Positions 36,449 through 44,558 of a stretch of 64,000 nucleotides of DNA are shown here, one piece after another. Positions within the stretch are counted from its first letter, which is position 1, and each line of letters opens with the position of its first letter. The translations under genes were made by a program, and so were the position numbers. Source of the stretch: Paenibacillus phytohabitans (lineage in GTDB: Bacteria > Bacillota > Bacilli > Paenibacillales > Paenibacillaceae); the NCBI RefSeq assembly GCF_013141775.1, contig NZ_WHOB01000027.1, forward strand, positions 62,001-126,000, in the 5' to 3' direction. The notes under the pieces were generated by a model, which was not told where the DNA came from, did not search any database, and saw nothing but the letters and a program-made list of their open reading frames with translations.

Positions 36449-36462
36449 TGATAGCGCTATCA
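36449..36462. promoter_or_regulatory. cre site, perfect palindrome
   Basis: TGATAGCGCTATCA matches all 14 positions of TGWNANCGNTNWCA and is fully symmetric. It lies between the divergent permease and AraC-regulator genes and suggests CcpA control of the GlcNAc operon, its regulator, or both. Confidence 0.75.
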
Positions 36463-36523
36463 GCATGTTATATTACATATCGCCCGATTAGCGGTTTTCT
36501 TGGAATCGGCGTATAAAAAGAAG

Positions 36524-36543
36524 AAAGTGCATATTGTCCGTGT
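36524..36543 (-). promoter_or_regulatory. 20-bp element shared with the GH9 upstream region
   Basis: AAAGTGCATATTGTCCGTGT matches 41481-41500 at 17 of 20 positions. Both copies have the same orientation relative to a minus-strand gene (ABC permease here, GH9 there). On the minus strand an AT-rich TTTTTATAC follows, a possible -10. It may be the site of the AraC-type regulator encoded next to it. Confidence 0.4.
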
Positions 36544-36599
36544 GAGCTTTCGGGAGCTATGATGGTATAAAAAGAATGTCCATGGCAAGGGGGAACATC

Positions 36600-38879
36600 A
36601 TGCGCAGAAGAACGGACTTTAAATTTGCTTTCAACGCCTTGTTCGTGAAGCTAATGCTGAGCTTTCTCAGCGTTATCCTGCTGCTGGCTTCTTTCAATCT
36701 TTTCTCTCATCTATATCTGAGCAAGAAGGTCTATCAGGAGATGGTCCGCCAGAATGAGCTGGGTCTCAAGCAGACCGCCCTGAGCTACGAGAATCATTTC
36801 CGGCTGACACAGAACATCATTCTAACCCTTAACCAATCGAATTCATGGACGGCTAACCTGGGCCTCTTGAGCCAGGTCCGCGAGAACAGGCGTTATGATG
36901 TGGTCAGTGAGGTCAAATCGGATCTGGCGACCGTCTACTCCAACCCGTTCCTGCATATTGAGAACTTCATTCTCTATTTCAAAGAAGCGGATTATGTTCT
37001 TGAAAAGGATGGCACCAGCAGTATGAACGATATGTTCTCCAAATATTATGCCAGCAAGGAATATCCGCCGGATTATTGGAGCCTGCAGACGATGGGCAAT
37101 CAGTACATGAAGGTCCTGCCTGCAGCTAATTTTATAGAGAGTACGATGAATTCCTCGCGTCCGCTCGGGTCGCTGCTGCCGCTGGTCACCCAGGTTCTGC
37201 CCTACAAGGAGGTCTATGGCATTGTCATGCTGAATGCACGCGAACTGCAAACGGCTTACGGGGATGGGAGCGCAAGTCCGTTCTATATTCTGGATGCAGA
37301 CGGCGTCATGCTGTTCTCCACCTCGGCAGACCGGCCGGTATTAGGCGACATCTCCGGGAGCATCAGCTACCATGAGCAGGTCGGAGACCAATATTATTTC
37401 TATCAAAAAGGCGGGCAGACCGGATTCACTTATGTCCAGGTTACACCAGCCGCTGCAGTCGCTTCCGGAATGCGCCAGATGCAGCTGCTGCTGGCCGCCC
37501 TGCTGACTGCCGCCGTGCTCACCAGTATTCTGTCTTCGCTGTTCTTCAGTTACCGTCTTAACCGGCCGCTGCAGCGGCTGATTGCAGCGCTGGAGCGTAA
37601 ATCGGGTACAGGCGCTGGTACTTTGAGCAGCGTGAAGGAATTCGCCATCATCGGGGACCGCATGAGCCGTATTCTGGAGACCAACCAATTCATTCAGACC
37701 GATCTGGAGCATAAAAATTCGCTGGTGCGCCAGTACGCCTACTCCCATAAAATTAAGAACATCCCCCTGAATCCCAATCTGCTGGATCTGGAGGATGCCC
37801 AAGCGGAAGACCGGCCGTATGCAGCCGTGCTGTTCAAGCTCAGCTTCAAGCAGCCGTCCCAGAGCCCGGAGAAGGATACCCTGATGCTGTGGCAGCTGAT
37901 CCAGCACCTGTTCCTGGGCAGCGAAGGGGATATAGTGGCTGTGCAGCCGGAGCAGAACCAGCTCCTGCTGCTGCTGTTCCAATGCGGACCGCAGAGCGCT
38001 GTTCTTCAGACGCTCCAGACTCTGAAGGAGCTGCTGGAGGTGGAGCCGGCCTTTTATTTGACCATCGCGGTAAGTCCTGTCTACTCCGGAGAAACTCCGA
38101 TTACCGGTGCTTACGGGATTCTTTCCTCACTGCTTAAAGAACGCAGGCTGAACGAAGAAACCCAGATTATCGTGGAGCCGCGCGCTTCATCGGCCCGTTC
38201 CTTTCATGTCAAGGTAACCCACGGGGAGGAGCTGTCGGGCCTTCTGCTGTCAGGCAATGAGGAAGCGGTGCTGGGATGGCTGGCCAGACAGCTGGAGCAG
38301 CTGAACCAGAAGGACGCTGCGGCCGAAGATTTCCGGGCCTTTGCCGCGGGAGCGGTGGAGCAGGCGGGCAAGACGGTAATGAAGCTGGGGTTGCAGGAGG
38401 CTGTACTGATTCAGCCAGCTCTTAAGGAGAACTTCGAGAGCTTCTATTCCACCCGGCATTATAAGGAATGGCTTCACGCCCTGGTCCGGCCGATTCTTGC
38501 CGCCATGCGGGCGAAATCCGAGACCAGGGACCCCGTCCTTGCCTATGTGCTGGACTATCTGGATAAGCATTACGGAGAGAATATCAATCTGAATCTTGTT
38601 GCAGACAAGCTGAATCTGAGTCCGGGTTATCTGTCTACCTTCTTCAAGGAGAAGCAAGGCATCAATTTCAGCGACTATCTGAACAACCTGCGGATCGGGC
38701 ATGCAAAGGAGCTGCTGATGAACCTCGACCTGCGCATTCAGGAGATCGCACTCCAGGTCGGCTACCTGAATGTCAATTCCTTCATCCGTATGTTCAAACG
38801 CGCCTCCGGCCTTACTCCCGGCGAATACCGCAAAAGCTATGCCAGCGGAGGACTGCCCGCTGCGGGCGACGGGCCTTGA
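36600..38879 (+). CDS. Membrane-bound AraC-family regulator
   Basis: This 759-residue regulator has a membrane helix at about 17-37, a large extracellular sensor region, a second helix at about 292-312, a cytoplasmic linker, and two AraC helix-turn-helix units at about 645-750 (NLVADKLNLSPGYLSTFFKE and EIALQVGYLNVNSFIRMFKR). Such one-protein sensors are common in Paenibacillus and read extracellular sugar, often through a binding protein. ATG 36600 has AAGGGGGAAC upstream. Divergent from the GlcNAc operon, it is the likely activator of that operon. Confidence 0.88.
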   Translation: MRRRTDFKFAFNALFVKLMLSFLSVILLLASFNLFSHLYLSKKVYQEMVRQNELGLKQTALSYENHFRLTQNIILTLNQSNSWTANLGLLSQVRENRRYDVVSEVKSDLATVYSNPFLHIENFILYFKEADYVLEKDGTSSMNDMFSKYYASKEYPPDYWSLQTMGNQYMKVLPAANFIESTMNSSRPLGSLLPLVTQVLPYKEVYGIVMLNARELQTAYGDGSASPFYILDADGVMLFSTSADRPVLGDISGSISYHEQVGDQYYFYQKGGQTGFTYVQVTPAAAVASGMRQMQLLLAALLTAAVLTSILSSLFFSYRLNRPLQRLIAALERKSGTGAGTLSSVKEFAIIGDRMSRILETNQFIQTDLEHKNSLVRQYAYSHKIKNIPLNPNLLDLEDAQAEDRPYAAVLFKLSFKQPSQSPEKDTLMLWQLIQHLFLGSEGDIVAVQPEQNQLLLLLFQCGPQSAVLQTLQTLKELLEVEPAFYLTIAVSPVYSGETPITGAYGILSSLLKERRLNEETQIIVEPRASSARSFHVKVTHGEELSGLLLSGNEEAVLGWLARQLEQLNQKDAAAEDFRAFAAGAVEQAGKTVMKLGLQEAVLIQPALKENFESFYSTRHYKEWLHALVRPILAAMRAKSETRDPVLAYVLDYLDKHYGENINLNLVADKLNLSPGYLSTFFKEKQGINFSDYLNNLRIGHAKELLMNLDLRIQEIALQVGYLNVNSFIRMFKRASGLTPGEYRKSYASGGLPAAGDGP

Positions 38880-38925
38880 GGCGGTCCGCTTCCTCTGCCT
38901 CGATGTTCCATACGCACGCAAAGAA

Positions 38926-38954
38926 AAGGCTGCTGATTGAAGCTCAGCAGCCTT
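38926..38954. terminator. Bidirectional terminator
   Basis: AAGGCTGCTGA and TCAGCAGCCTT form an 11-bp stem between the convergent AraC-regulator and GH9 genes, with A/T-rich flanks on both sides. Confidence 0.9.
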
Positions 38955-38998
38955 CCGTTCCAGTCTGGATTCCCTTTGGTTCCTATTTAATCACCTGC

Positions 38999-41260
38999 CT
39001 AACTCACAGTCAGAACCGGTTTATTGGCTGTGTTTTCTTTGCTGTTGAAGCTTATCGTTGCGCCGTTATTGTTCTCAACCTGCAGCTTGAAGGTCATTTT
39101 CTTATCGCCGCCGAGCTGGCTATTCACATAACCCGCTGCATCGATAGTGTACCAGCCGGCTGTAGATACATTAATTGTTCCAACCAGCACTGCACCTGTA
39201 CTGCCCGGCTGATTGTTCCAGGTGATGCCTCCTGTTCCCGACTCTATCCATTCATCACTGCCGGTAAGTCCGTATACCTTCACAGGCGTTGACGCAGATA
39301 CGGCATTACAGTACATCTTCAAGAGAGCAGAAGCAACGGGTGATCCAGTACGACCGGTAAGATCGAATCTTACAAACCCTTTCCGGTTATAGCCCTCATC
39401 CGCATCTCCCTTTACATCGACTGTTGCTGCTGTTCCATAGTTGGTTGCCGCATAGGTGCCGTCTCTTACATAGGCATCTCCATTTGTAATATAGTCGGTT
39501 GGTGCACCTGAGGATGCGCCTCCTCCCATGAAGGCGACCATCGCCATACCCGCTGCATTGCCTGATATGGTAACCTCATTGGTAGCATAATCTCTGCGGT
39601 TATCATGCCAGATCATCCGGTTGTCATTGAACTGCACGATACCCGGATCTTCCTGCCCGGTAAGCAGCGGGTCCTGCTGGTCTACAGCGTACTGGCTGCT
39701 GGTCTCAAACCCCTCGCTCCAGGCTCCGCGGAGCTGATAATTCGGGTTATTCACACGGTTCAATGTGGTTACACGGTGGCGGGGATTTTTAAACCAGGTT
39801 GTACCCGCACCATTTAACTTACTAACGCCCCACGGATTCCTTCCCAGCATGAAATCAATCTGCTGCTGGGCCAGAACCGCATATGTGGTATTTCCGGTTA
39901 ATTCCTGATACATCAAGGCTTCTACCGCATTATTGCTCATGGCTTCATACGTACCCCATTTGGGTTCACTGCTGGTATTCCAGAATTGCCCGTCAGCATA
40001 ATTCTTTTTCAGGTTCAGATGATTATTCATCCGGCCTGCGGCAGTATTCTTATAAGCCGGATCAAGGGAGGCAACCTCATAGTTTGCCCAGTGATAGGCT
40101 CTGGACCAGTTGAGGCTTGTGTTACTTTTGTTGTACCATTCTCCCGCACTGTCACAGAACGATTTCGCTTCTGTTAAATAGGCGGCGGTACCTGTGGCCC
40201 GGTAGAGTTCGGCAGCCGCCCAGGCCATATCGTCTTTATAGTCCGTATCCACGTAGAATTCGTCCGCATCCCCAGCAATTCCCGTCCTTGTCTTACCCCA
40301 GGTGTAGATCTGCTGGGCTGCAGTCAAATAGCCGGCAGCTAATGCAGTATTATAGACCGGTCCGGCAGAATCCCCCCATATTTTAGCTCCTAGCGCTAAG
40401 GCAGCTGCAGCTTTTCCGGCCAAGTTTGCGCCTGTACCGGCAGGGCATGGATGCACCGGACGCGCCGCGCCATAGATCGTATTGTCATTTTGCGGCCAGG
40501 TTTTGCTGCGGGAATCCAGATCATCATTCTCGACATCATGGTCCAGGCCGTCGGCTACTTCCATATACAGAATCTGGTTGGTGTTATCCCATAGCTTGAG
40601 AATGAAATCAAGACCTACCTTCGCTTCCGTCAATGCTCCGGCCGCGCCTCCGGGAGCAGGAAAAGCTTCCGGATGGTGGATATAAGTCGTTAGCATCACA
40701 TCCGTAACATGTCCGATGGTGCTCAGAAATTTGATATAATCCGAGGCATCATGCCAGCCCCCGGTAAAGTCCTTGGTGCCGGAAGCACCATCCGGCTTTC
40801 CGTCAATGGATGAGTTCGTTCCCGTCATATGGCATACGCCATGATCCTGCGGACTGGTATTTCCACACCGCTGCACTTTGAAGAACTGCATGGACAGATC
40901 GGCCAGACTGCTGTAAACCGAATTGCTTATAGCGAAGACTGGGGACGTATAGGCGTTGATTTTTATATAATATCCGCTTCCGGCAGTAGTTAGTGCACTG
41001 AAATCTATAGCATAGGAGTAAGCACAATTTGCACCACCCGCGTCACCCCAGCTCCCTTTACTGGCTGTGGTAATGGTTCCGTTCAATACCGAGGTGTTGT
41101 TTGAATTAAACACATCATATCTGACTCCACTCAAGCCCGTGCTTGATAATACGATGGCTATTTTACCCGCAGCCGGACTGTATCCAACCTGGTTAACCCT
41201 TATAAATATGCCGCTTACACTAGCTTGAACCGAAATCGGTGAATTCATATCTTTGTACAC
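38999..41260 (-). CDS. GH9 endoglucanase with C-terminal DNRLRE/CBM96-like domain
   Basis: GH9 enzymes cleave beta-1,4-glucan with inversion. The 753 residues show an N-terminal Ig-like cellulase domain (about 15-115, RVNQVGYSPAAGKIA), the (alpha/alpha)6 barrel with Asp171 and Asp174 (GGWHDASDYIKF) and acid Glu562 (YATNEVTISGNAA), and a C-terminal beta-sandwich (about 595-753, GDAYVRDGTYAATNYG) of the DNRLRE/CBM96 type. Oddly there is no signal peptide: the GTG start gives MYKDMNSPISVQASVSG. A leader frame with a strong ribosome site ends in-frame nine bases earlier (41267-41317), so the export signal may have been lost. VQA-SVSG resembles a cleavage site. Confidence 0.88.
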   Translation of the reverse strand: MYKDMNSPISVQASVSGIFIRVNQVGYSPAAGKIAIVLSSTGLSGVRYDVFNSNNTSVLNGTITTASKGSWGDAGGANCAYSYAIDFSALTTAGSGYYIKINAYTSPVFAISNSVYSSLADLSMQFFKVQRCGNTSPQDHGVCHMTGTNSSIDGKPDGASGTKDFTGGWHDASDYIKFLSTIGHVTDVMLTTYIHHPEAFPAPGGAAGALTEAKVGLDFILKLWDNTNQILYMEVADGLDHDVENDDLDSRSKTWPQNDNTIYGAARPVHPCPAGTGANLAGKAAAALALGAKIWGDSAGPVYNTALAAGYLTAAQQIYTWGKTRTGIAGDADEFYVDTDYKDDMAWAAAELYRATGTAAYLTEAKSFCDSAGEWYNKSNTSLNWSRAYHWANYEVASLDPAYKNTAAGRMNNHLNLKKNYADGQFWNTSSEPKWGTYEAMSNNAVEALMYQELTGNTTYAVLAQQQIDFMLGRNPWGVSKLNGAGTTWFKNPRHRVTTLNRVNNPNYQLRGAWSEGFETSSQYAVDQQDPLLTGQEDPGIVQFNDNRMIWHDNRRDYATNEVTISGNAAGMAMVAFMGGGASSGAPTDYITNGDAYVRDGTYAATNYGTAATVDVKGDADEGYNRKGFVRFDLTGRTGSPVASALLKMYCNAVSASTPVKVYGLTGSDEWIESGTGGITWNNQPGSTGAVLVGTINVSTAGWYTIDAAGYVNSQLGGDKKMTFKLQVENNNGATISFNSKENTANKPVLTVS

Positions 41261-41266
41261 GCCCTT

Positions 41267-41317
41267 TCATTTTTCAAGTGCAAGGTGCTGTAACTTATAT
41301 GAAGCCGCCCGCCTCAC
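41267..41317 (-). other. 16-codon leader frame in phase with GH9
   Basis: GGAGGTG lies 5 bp before a GTG that opens a frame encoding VRRAASYKLQHLALEK and ends in TGA. The next codons in the same phase are AAG GGC and then the GH9 GTG start. The basic start looks like the beginning of a signal peptide, but no hydrophobic core follows. It could be a short leader peptide or the remains of a broken export signal. The remaining 41318-41598 holds one small hairpin near 41356-41376 and the 20-bp element. Confidence 0.5.
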
Positions 41318-41480
41318 CCAATCACCTCCATGAAATCATTTAAATGTCAGGCTGTAAACCGCTGTGCCTTGGAGCGGTGTACCTGCATTATAACCAGTCA
41401 TATCATGGGAATTAAATCCTCATATGTTATTTTATATCGTCATTTTTACGGATAGCGAAGAAAATGAATACATAAATGGC

Positions 41481-41500
41481 AAAGTGTATATGGTCAGTGT
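41481..41500 (-). promoter_or_regulatory. 20-bp element upstream of GH9
   Basis: AAAGTGTATATGGTCAGTGT matches 36524-36543 at 17 of 20 positions, about 220 bp upstream of the GH9 start and in the same relative orientation. On the minus strand TTTATGTA follows. This suggests shared control of GH9 and the GlcNAc operon. Confidence 0.4.
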
Positions 41501-41598
41501 CCGATGCTTCCAAGGAAATGCGGCTGCCCCCTTCGCCCAGAGCTTTAACAATTTATTAACATCCGGATTGTAGAATGCTATAGACCGTATGAAGCGGG

Positions 41599-42258
41599 AT
41601 GAAAGGAGGGATTCACATCAGGGAGCTACTTGACCGTTACCGGGGGGATTATCAGGAGCGCACCGCCATGGTCAATACTGTATCGCTTGCTGTTAATGCA
41701 GTAATTGGCGCAGGCAAGCTGATTCTTGGCGTGTACCTCCTTTCCGGCTGGTTGATCACCAACGCCATTTATTATTTGATTCTCAGTGCGGCAAGAGGTC
41801 AGGCGCTCCACAAGTTCGCAGCCGTCAAACAAATCGAACAACCCGGCGAGAGGCTCCAGCTGGAGCACAACATATACAGGCGCAGCGGCCTGTTCCTTTG
41901 CCTGCTCGGCATCAGTTATCTGCTTGTTTCCCTGCGGATGTATGTCCTCGGGGATGCCCTTATTTTCAGCGGAAACCTTGTCTATCTCGTCGCTGCCGTT
42001 TCATTCACCAAGCTTGGGATGGCGGTTTACGGTATGACGGCCAACCGGAATTTGAAGGGTCCCATTGTATCCACACTCAAAATATTCAGCTTCACCGATG
42101 CCTTAGTCTCCATCGTAGTCACTCAATACACTCTGCTGACTATGCAGCACTCCCCCAGAGCCCTGGACAGCAGTGCTTTGCTCGGGATGGGTTTCAGCCT
42201 TTTCTTTGTATGTATAGGTATGTATATGGCTTGCACAAAAAAAGCACGCGAAAAATAA
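41599..42258 (+). CDS. Hypothetical multi-pass membrane protein
   Basis: This 219-residue protein has five or six membrane segments and a cytoplasmic start (LLDRYRGDYQERTAMVNTVS). The pattern resembles a group of uncharacterised Firmicute membrane proteins with cation-efflux-like helices; I know no function for it. The start is unclear: the ATG at 41599 lies directly before AGGAGGG, which would better serve a start some codons later, where only non-ATG codons are present. A possible hairpin terminator overlaps its end. Confidence 0.65.
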   Translation: MKGGIHIRELLDRYRGDYQERTAMVNTVSLAVNAVIGAGKLILGVYLLSGWLITNAIYYLILSAARGQALHKFAAVKQIEQPGERLQLEHNIYRRSGLFLCLLGISYLLVSLRMYVLGDALIFSGNLVYLVAAVSFTKLGMAVYGMTANRNLKGPIVSTLKIFSFTDALVSIVVTQYTLLTMQHSPRALDSSALLGMGFSLFFVCIGMYMACTKKAREK

Positions 42259-42269
42259 TCTTCGCATGC
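42244..42269. terminator. Terminator between convergent genes
   Basis: GCACGCGAA and TTCGCATGC pair as a 9-bp stem with one G-T/A-C type mismatch, with a run of seven A on the left (T on the minus strand). It separates the membrane-protein gene from the convergent dehydrogenase gene. Confidence 0.65.
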
Positions 42270-42313
42270 CTTCTTTATATACAGGTAACAGAAATCGCGG
42301 ATTGCGCTGCTTC

Positions 42314-43090
42314 TTACTCCTGCTGCCCGCCCTGATATTCGGTTTCATCCTTGCGTATTTCCCGGCCCTCCGCCTTCGCCTGTTCGAGCAGCTCCGCCGC
42401 ATCATCCTGGGGCTTGTATCCGATCAGCTCCTCCAGATAACCAATGGTATAATAGTTGTCACTATTCGCCGAGGTCCCGTACAGATTCAAATATTGCAGT
42501 TCCTCATCCGCCTGAATACAGCAGTTGACCAGCTGCAGCAAATCACGCTCCGAGATCCAGATATGCCCTGCCCGCTCCGAATGGGGACGGTCATCCCCGG
42601 GGAAGTTGCCAATCCGGATATTCAGTGAAGAAATCTTGCCCTGATCCGAATAGAGGCGGCCGAGCAGCTCGATATAACATTTGCTTAATCCATAGAAGCT
42701 GTCCGGCCGGTAAGGGTCTGACGGTCCCGTTGTCTCATCCGACTTATAATAACCGGTCGCATGATTGGAGCTGGCGAATATAATGCGCCTCACCCCATTC
42801 TGCACCGCCGCCTCAAACAATTTATACGCACCCGCTACATTCCCCTGAAGCACCTTACCTAGGAAATCGTCTTCATCCTTAATCCAGGCAAAGTGGAGCA
42901 CCGTATCGACATCCTTAGTAAGCTCAGCCAGCCGTGCTTCATCATTAATGTCCAGTTGGGCGATCCCCTGCTCTTCGTCTGCCTGTATATCTGCGCCGGT
43001 TACTTCATATTTGCTGTCTTCCTTCAGCCCTGTGAAGAGTGCGTTGCCGATCCTTCCAGCCGCTCCGGTCAGTAAAAGTTTGCGTTTCAT
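42314..43090 (-). CDS. NAD-dependent epimerase/dehydrogenase, uronate dehydrogenase-like
   Basis: This 258-residue short-chain dehydrogenase of the extended type has the Rossmann motif LLLTGAAGRIGNALF, the block IIFASSNHATGYY and the catalytic Tyr-x3-Lys in SFYGLSKCYIE. The SSNHATGYY block and size recall uronate dehydrogenases that oxidise galacturonate or glucuronate to the aldarate lactone. With a pectate lyase in the window, that would fit, but the gene is not clustered with uronate genes, so the substrate remains open. It appears monocistronic. Confidence 0.75.
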   Translation of the reverse strand: MKRKLLLTGAAGRIGNALFTGLKEDSKYEVTGADIQADEEQGIAQLDINDEARLAELTKDVDTVLHFAWIKDEDDFLGKVLQGNVAGAYKLFEAAVQNGVRRIIFASSNHATGYYKSDETTGPSDPYRPDSFYGLSKCYIELLGRLYSDQGKISSLNIRIGNFPGDDRPHSERAGHIWISERDLLQLVNCCIQADEELQYLNLYGTSANSDNYYTIGYLEELIGYKPQDDAAELLEQAKAEGREIRKDETEYQGGQQE

Positions 43091-43370
43091 TCATCCCAAG
43101 CCCCTTTCCAGCCTGCTAGTCCTAAGCATTATTAACCGCTGGAGTGGAAAAGATTACAAACGGCTTGAATTTTCCGGAAGTCATCCTGCTTATCCCCTTA
43201 CAAAGTTATGATAACAGTCGTTTCTTAATGAATATACAAAAATGAATTCGCCGGCCGCCTGCAAGAACAGCAATAGCGATTAAATGTATATAATCATCAG
43301 GAGCTTAGTCCACTCTATCATTGCCGTTCACAATATAATATCGAATACCTTTGAAATGGAGTGATGATAG

Positions 43371-43478
43371 ATGGCAACAATAATAAGCTATGGTTCGCAG
43401 ACAAAAATGCCGTTAGATCCGTTTACTACTATTTTAACAGTTGCAGGGATTTCCGTTGGCGTAGAGAGCGTAATCTAG
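43371..43478 (+). CDS. 35-residue peptide with its own terminator
   Basis: The gene has GGAGTGATGATAG before its ATG, a 35-residue product (start MATIISYGSQTKMPLDPF, hydrophobic end TTILTVAGISVGVESVI) and a terminator 22 bp after its stop. It is therefore a complete one-gene unit at the left border of an AT-rich accessory segment. The product has no export signal and a moderately hydrophobic C-terminus. I do not recognise a family; it could be a signal peptide precursor, a membrane-active peptide or a small regulator. Confidence 0.6.
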   Translation: MATIISYGSQTKMPLDPFTTILTVAGISVGVESVI

Positions 43479-43499
43479 ATGGCATAGTTCAAAAACCTT

Positions 43500-43537
43500 G
43501 TACTGTTGAATCGATCTGATTTAACTGTACTTTTTTT
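43500..43537 (+). terminator. Terminator of the 35-residue peptide gene
   Basis: GTACTGTTGAATC and GATTTAACTGTAC pair over 13 positions with one mismatch and one G-U pair, followed by seven T. Confidence 0.85.
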
Positions 43538-43749
43538 ATGAGAACTAAAATTAAGAAAATATCTTATCAATTTCGCTTATTTTTTCTTTGTTGGCGGAGT
43601 ACCAGCGCCGCTGTCACCAAGTGCAGACTATTTCAAGAACTGGCGTATCCGTATGCCGATTCTTTTTTTATGGTGCTGCCTATATGTATGGCTGCTTGAT
43701 GGGAGCGCAGCATAGCAGCAATCTCTCCATAAAGAAGGGGGGGCTTATA

Positions 43750-44145
43750 TTGAATAAGGAAGATGAGGTAAATCGTCGTTTTATCAAGTATATGGCCAAT
43801 CTTATTCTTTATAACTCTATCAATTATGACAGAAAGAGACGAATGAAGGACAGCCGATTCCCGCTGACTTTGGACAACGATGAAAACCTGGAATCTGTCT
43901 TACTTACTGTTCATGATTCAGAATCTGTGCCACCAAATTTAAAAGATCACATTACGGATCACTCACTTTATCAAGCTTATGAATCTCTCTCAGCACAACA
44001 ACAACAGATTTTATCTTTTGCTTACGTACAAGCACTAAATGACAAGGAAATAGCCGGATTAATGGGAGTATCCCAACAAAATGTCTCGAAACACCGCTTA
44101 AAAGCTCTATCTAAACTGCGCAGCTTGATAACGGAAGGGGAATGA
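43750..44145 (+). CDS. Sigma-70 family factor, SigO/UviA-like (region 4 type)
   Basis: The TTG start at 43750 follows GGGGGGG and gives 131 residues (MNKEDEVNRRFIKYMANLIL). The C-terminal part (about 75-127) is a sigma region-4 helix-turn-helix (LSAQQQQILSFAYVQALNDK, then EIAGLMGVSQQNVSKHRLKA). Region 2 is not evident. In B. subtilis SigO similarly supplies region 4 while the small partner RsoA supplies the core-binding part. Here an RsoA-like 65-residue gene follows, so a split sigma factor is likely. A longer frame from 43588 adds implausible sequence and ignores the ribosome site. Confidence 0.75.
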   Translation: MNKEDEVNRRFIKYMANLILYNSINYDRKRRMKDSRFPLTLDNDENLESVLLTVHDSESVPPNLKDHITDHSLYQAYESLSAQQQQILSFAYVQALNDKEIAGLMGVSQQNVSKHRLKALSKLRSLITEGE

Positions 44146-44148
44146 ATT

Positions 44149-44208
44149 ATGAGGGAGAGTAACATTGACGGCTTGAAGAATGAAATACAAAAAAACGTAA
44201 AGCGGTGA
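44149..44208 (+). CDS. 19-residue mini-gene between the sigma genes
   Basis: An ATG 3 bp after the sigma-factor stop opens a 19-codon frame (MRESNIDGLKNEIQKNVKR) ending at TGA 44206-44208, 4 bp before the next gene's ATG. The ribosome site (GAAGGGGAATG) overlaps the previous stop. It may only couple translation of the two sigma subunits or be the remnant of a YvrJ-like gene; it could also be untranslated. Confidence 0.35.
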   Translation: MRESNIDGLKNEIQKNVKR

Positions 44209-44212
44209 TTTT

Positions 44213-44410
44213 ATGTTGGCCCAACTTTTAGTTCAAGCTCAGGAATACCACGATCAGGAGGCAACATTACAGGTCTTAGAATCTTTCACACCAAAGATCA
44301 AAGCCTCCTTGCGACAAGTACCCGCCGATTATCGGGATGATTTAAAACAGGAACTCTATGTCAAAATGATAGAGGTTATACAAACTTTTAATATTAGTGA
44401 ATTGAAATAA
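44213..44410 (+). CDS. RsoA-like small helix-turn-helix protein (HTH_16 type)
   Basis: This 65-residue all-helical protein (start MLAQLLVQAQEYHDQEA; FTPKIKASLRQVPADYRDD; LKQELYVKMIEVIQTF) matches the pattern of the HTH_16 domain and RsoA of B. subtilis, which resembles sigma region 2 and works together with SigO. It lies directly downstream of the SigO-like gene. It is slightly shorter than RsoA (79 residues). The pairing supports a two-subunit sigma factor; promoters it would read are unknown. Confidence 0.65.
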   Translation: MLAQLLVQAQEYHDQEATLQVLESFTPKIKASLRQVPADYRDDLKQELYVKMIEVIQTFNISELK

Positions 44411-44558
44411 AATATGGAGAGTGGTTGTAAAAAAAGAAACTCATTTCTCTTTATATACTGTGAAGACAATACGGCATTGCAGAAAACTTGGGAATGGCGC
44501 TCTGTCTATGATTCCTCCTATTGCTCTTCTCCTAATCTTAATTTCAGGAGTGATTAAT

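Noticed and set aside
43588..43749. N-terminal extension of the sigma factor
   Set aside because: The added 54 residues show no sigma features, and the GGGGGGG site before TTG 43750 marks the real start.
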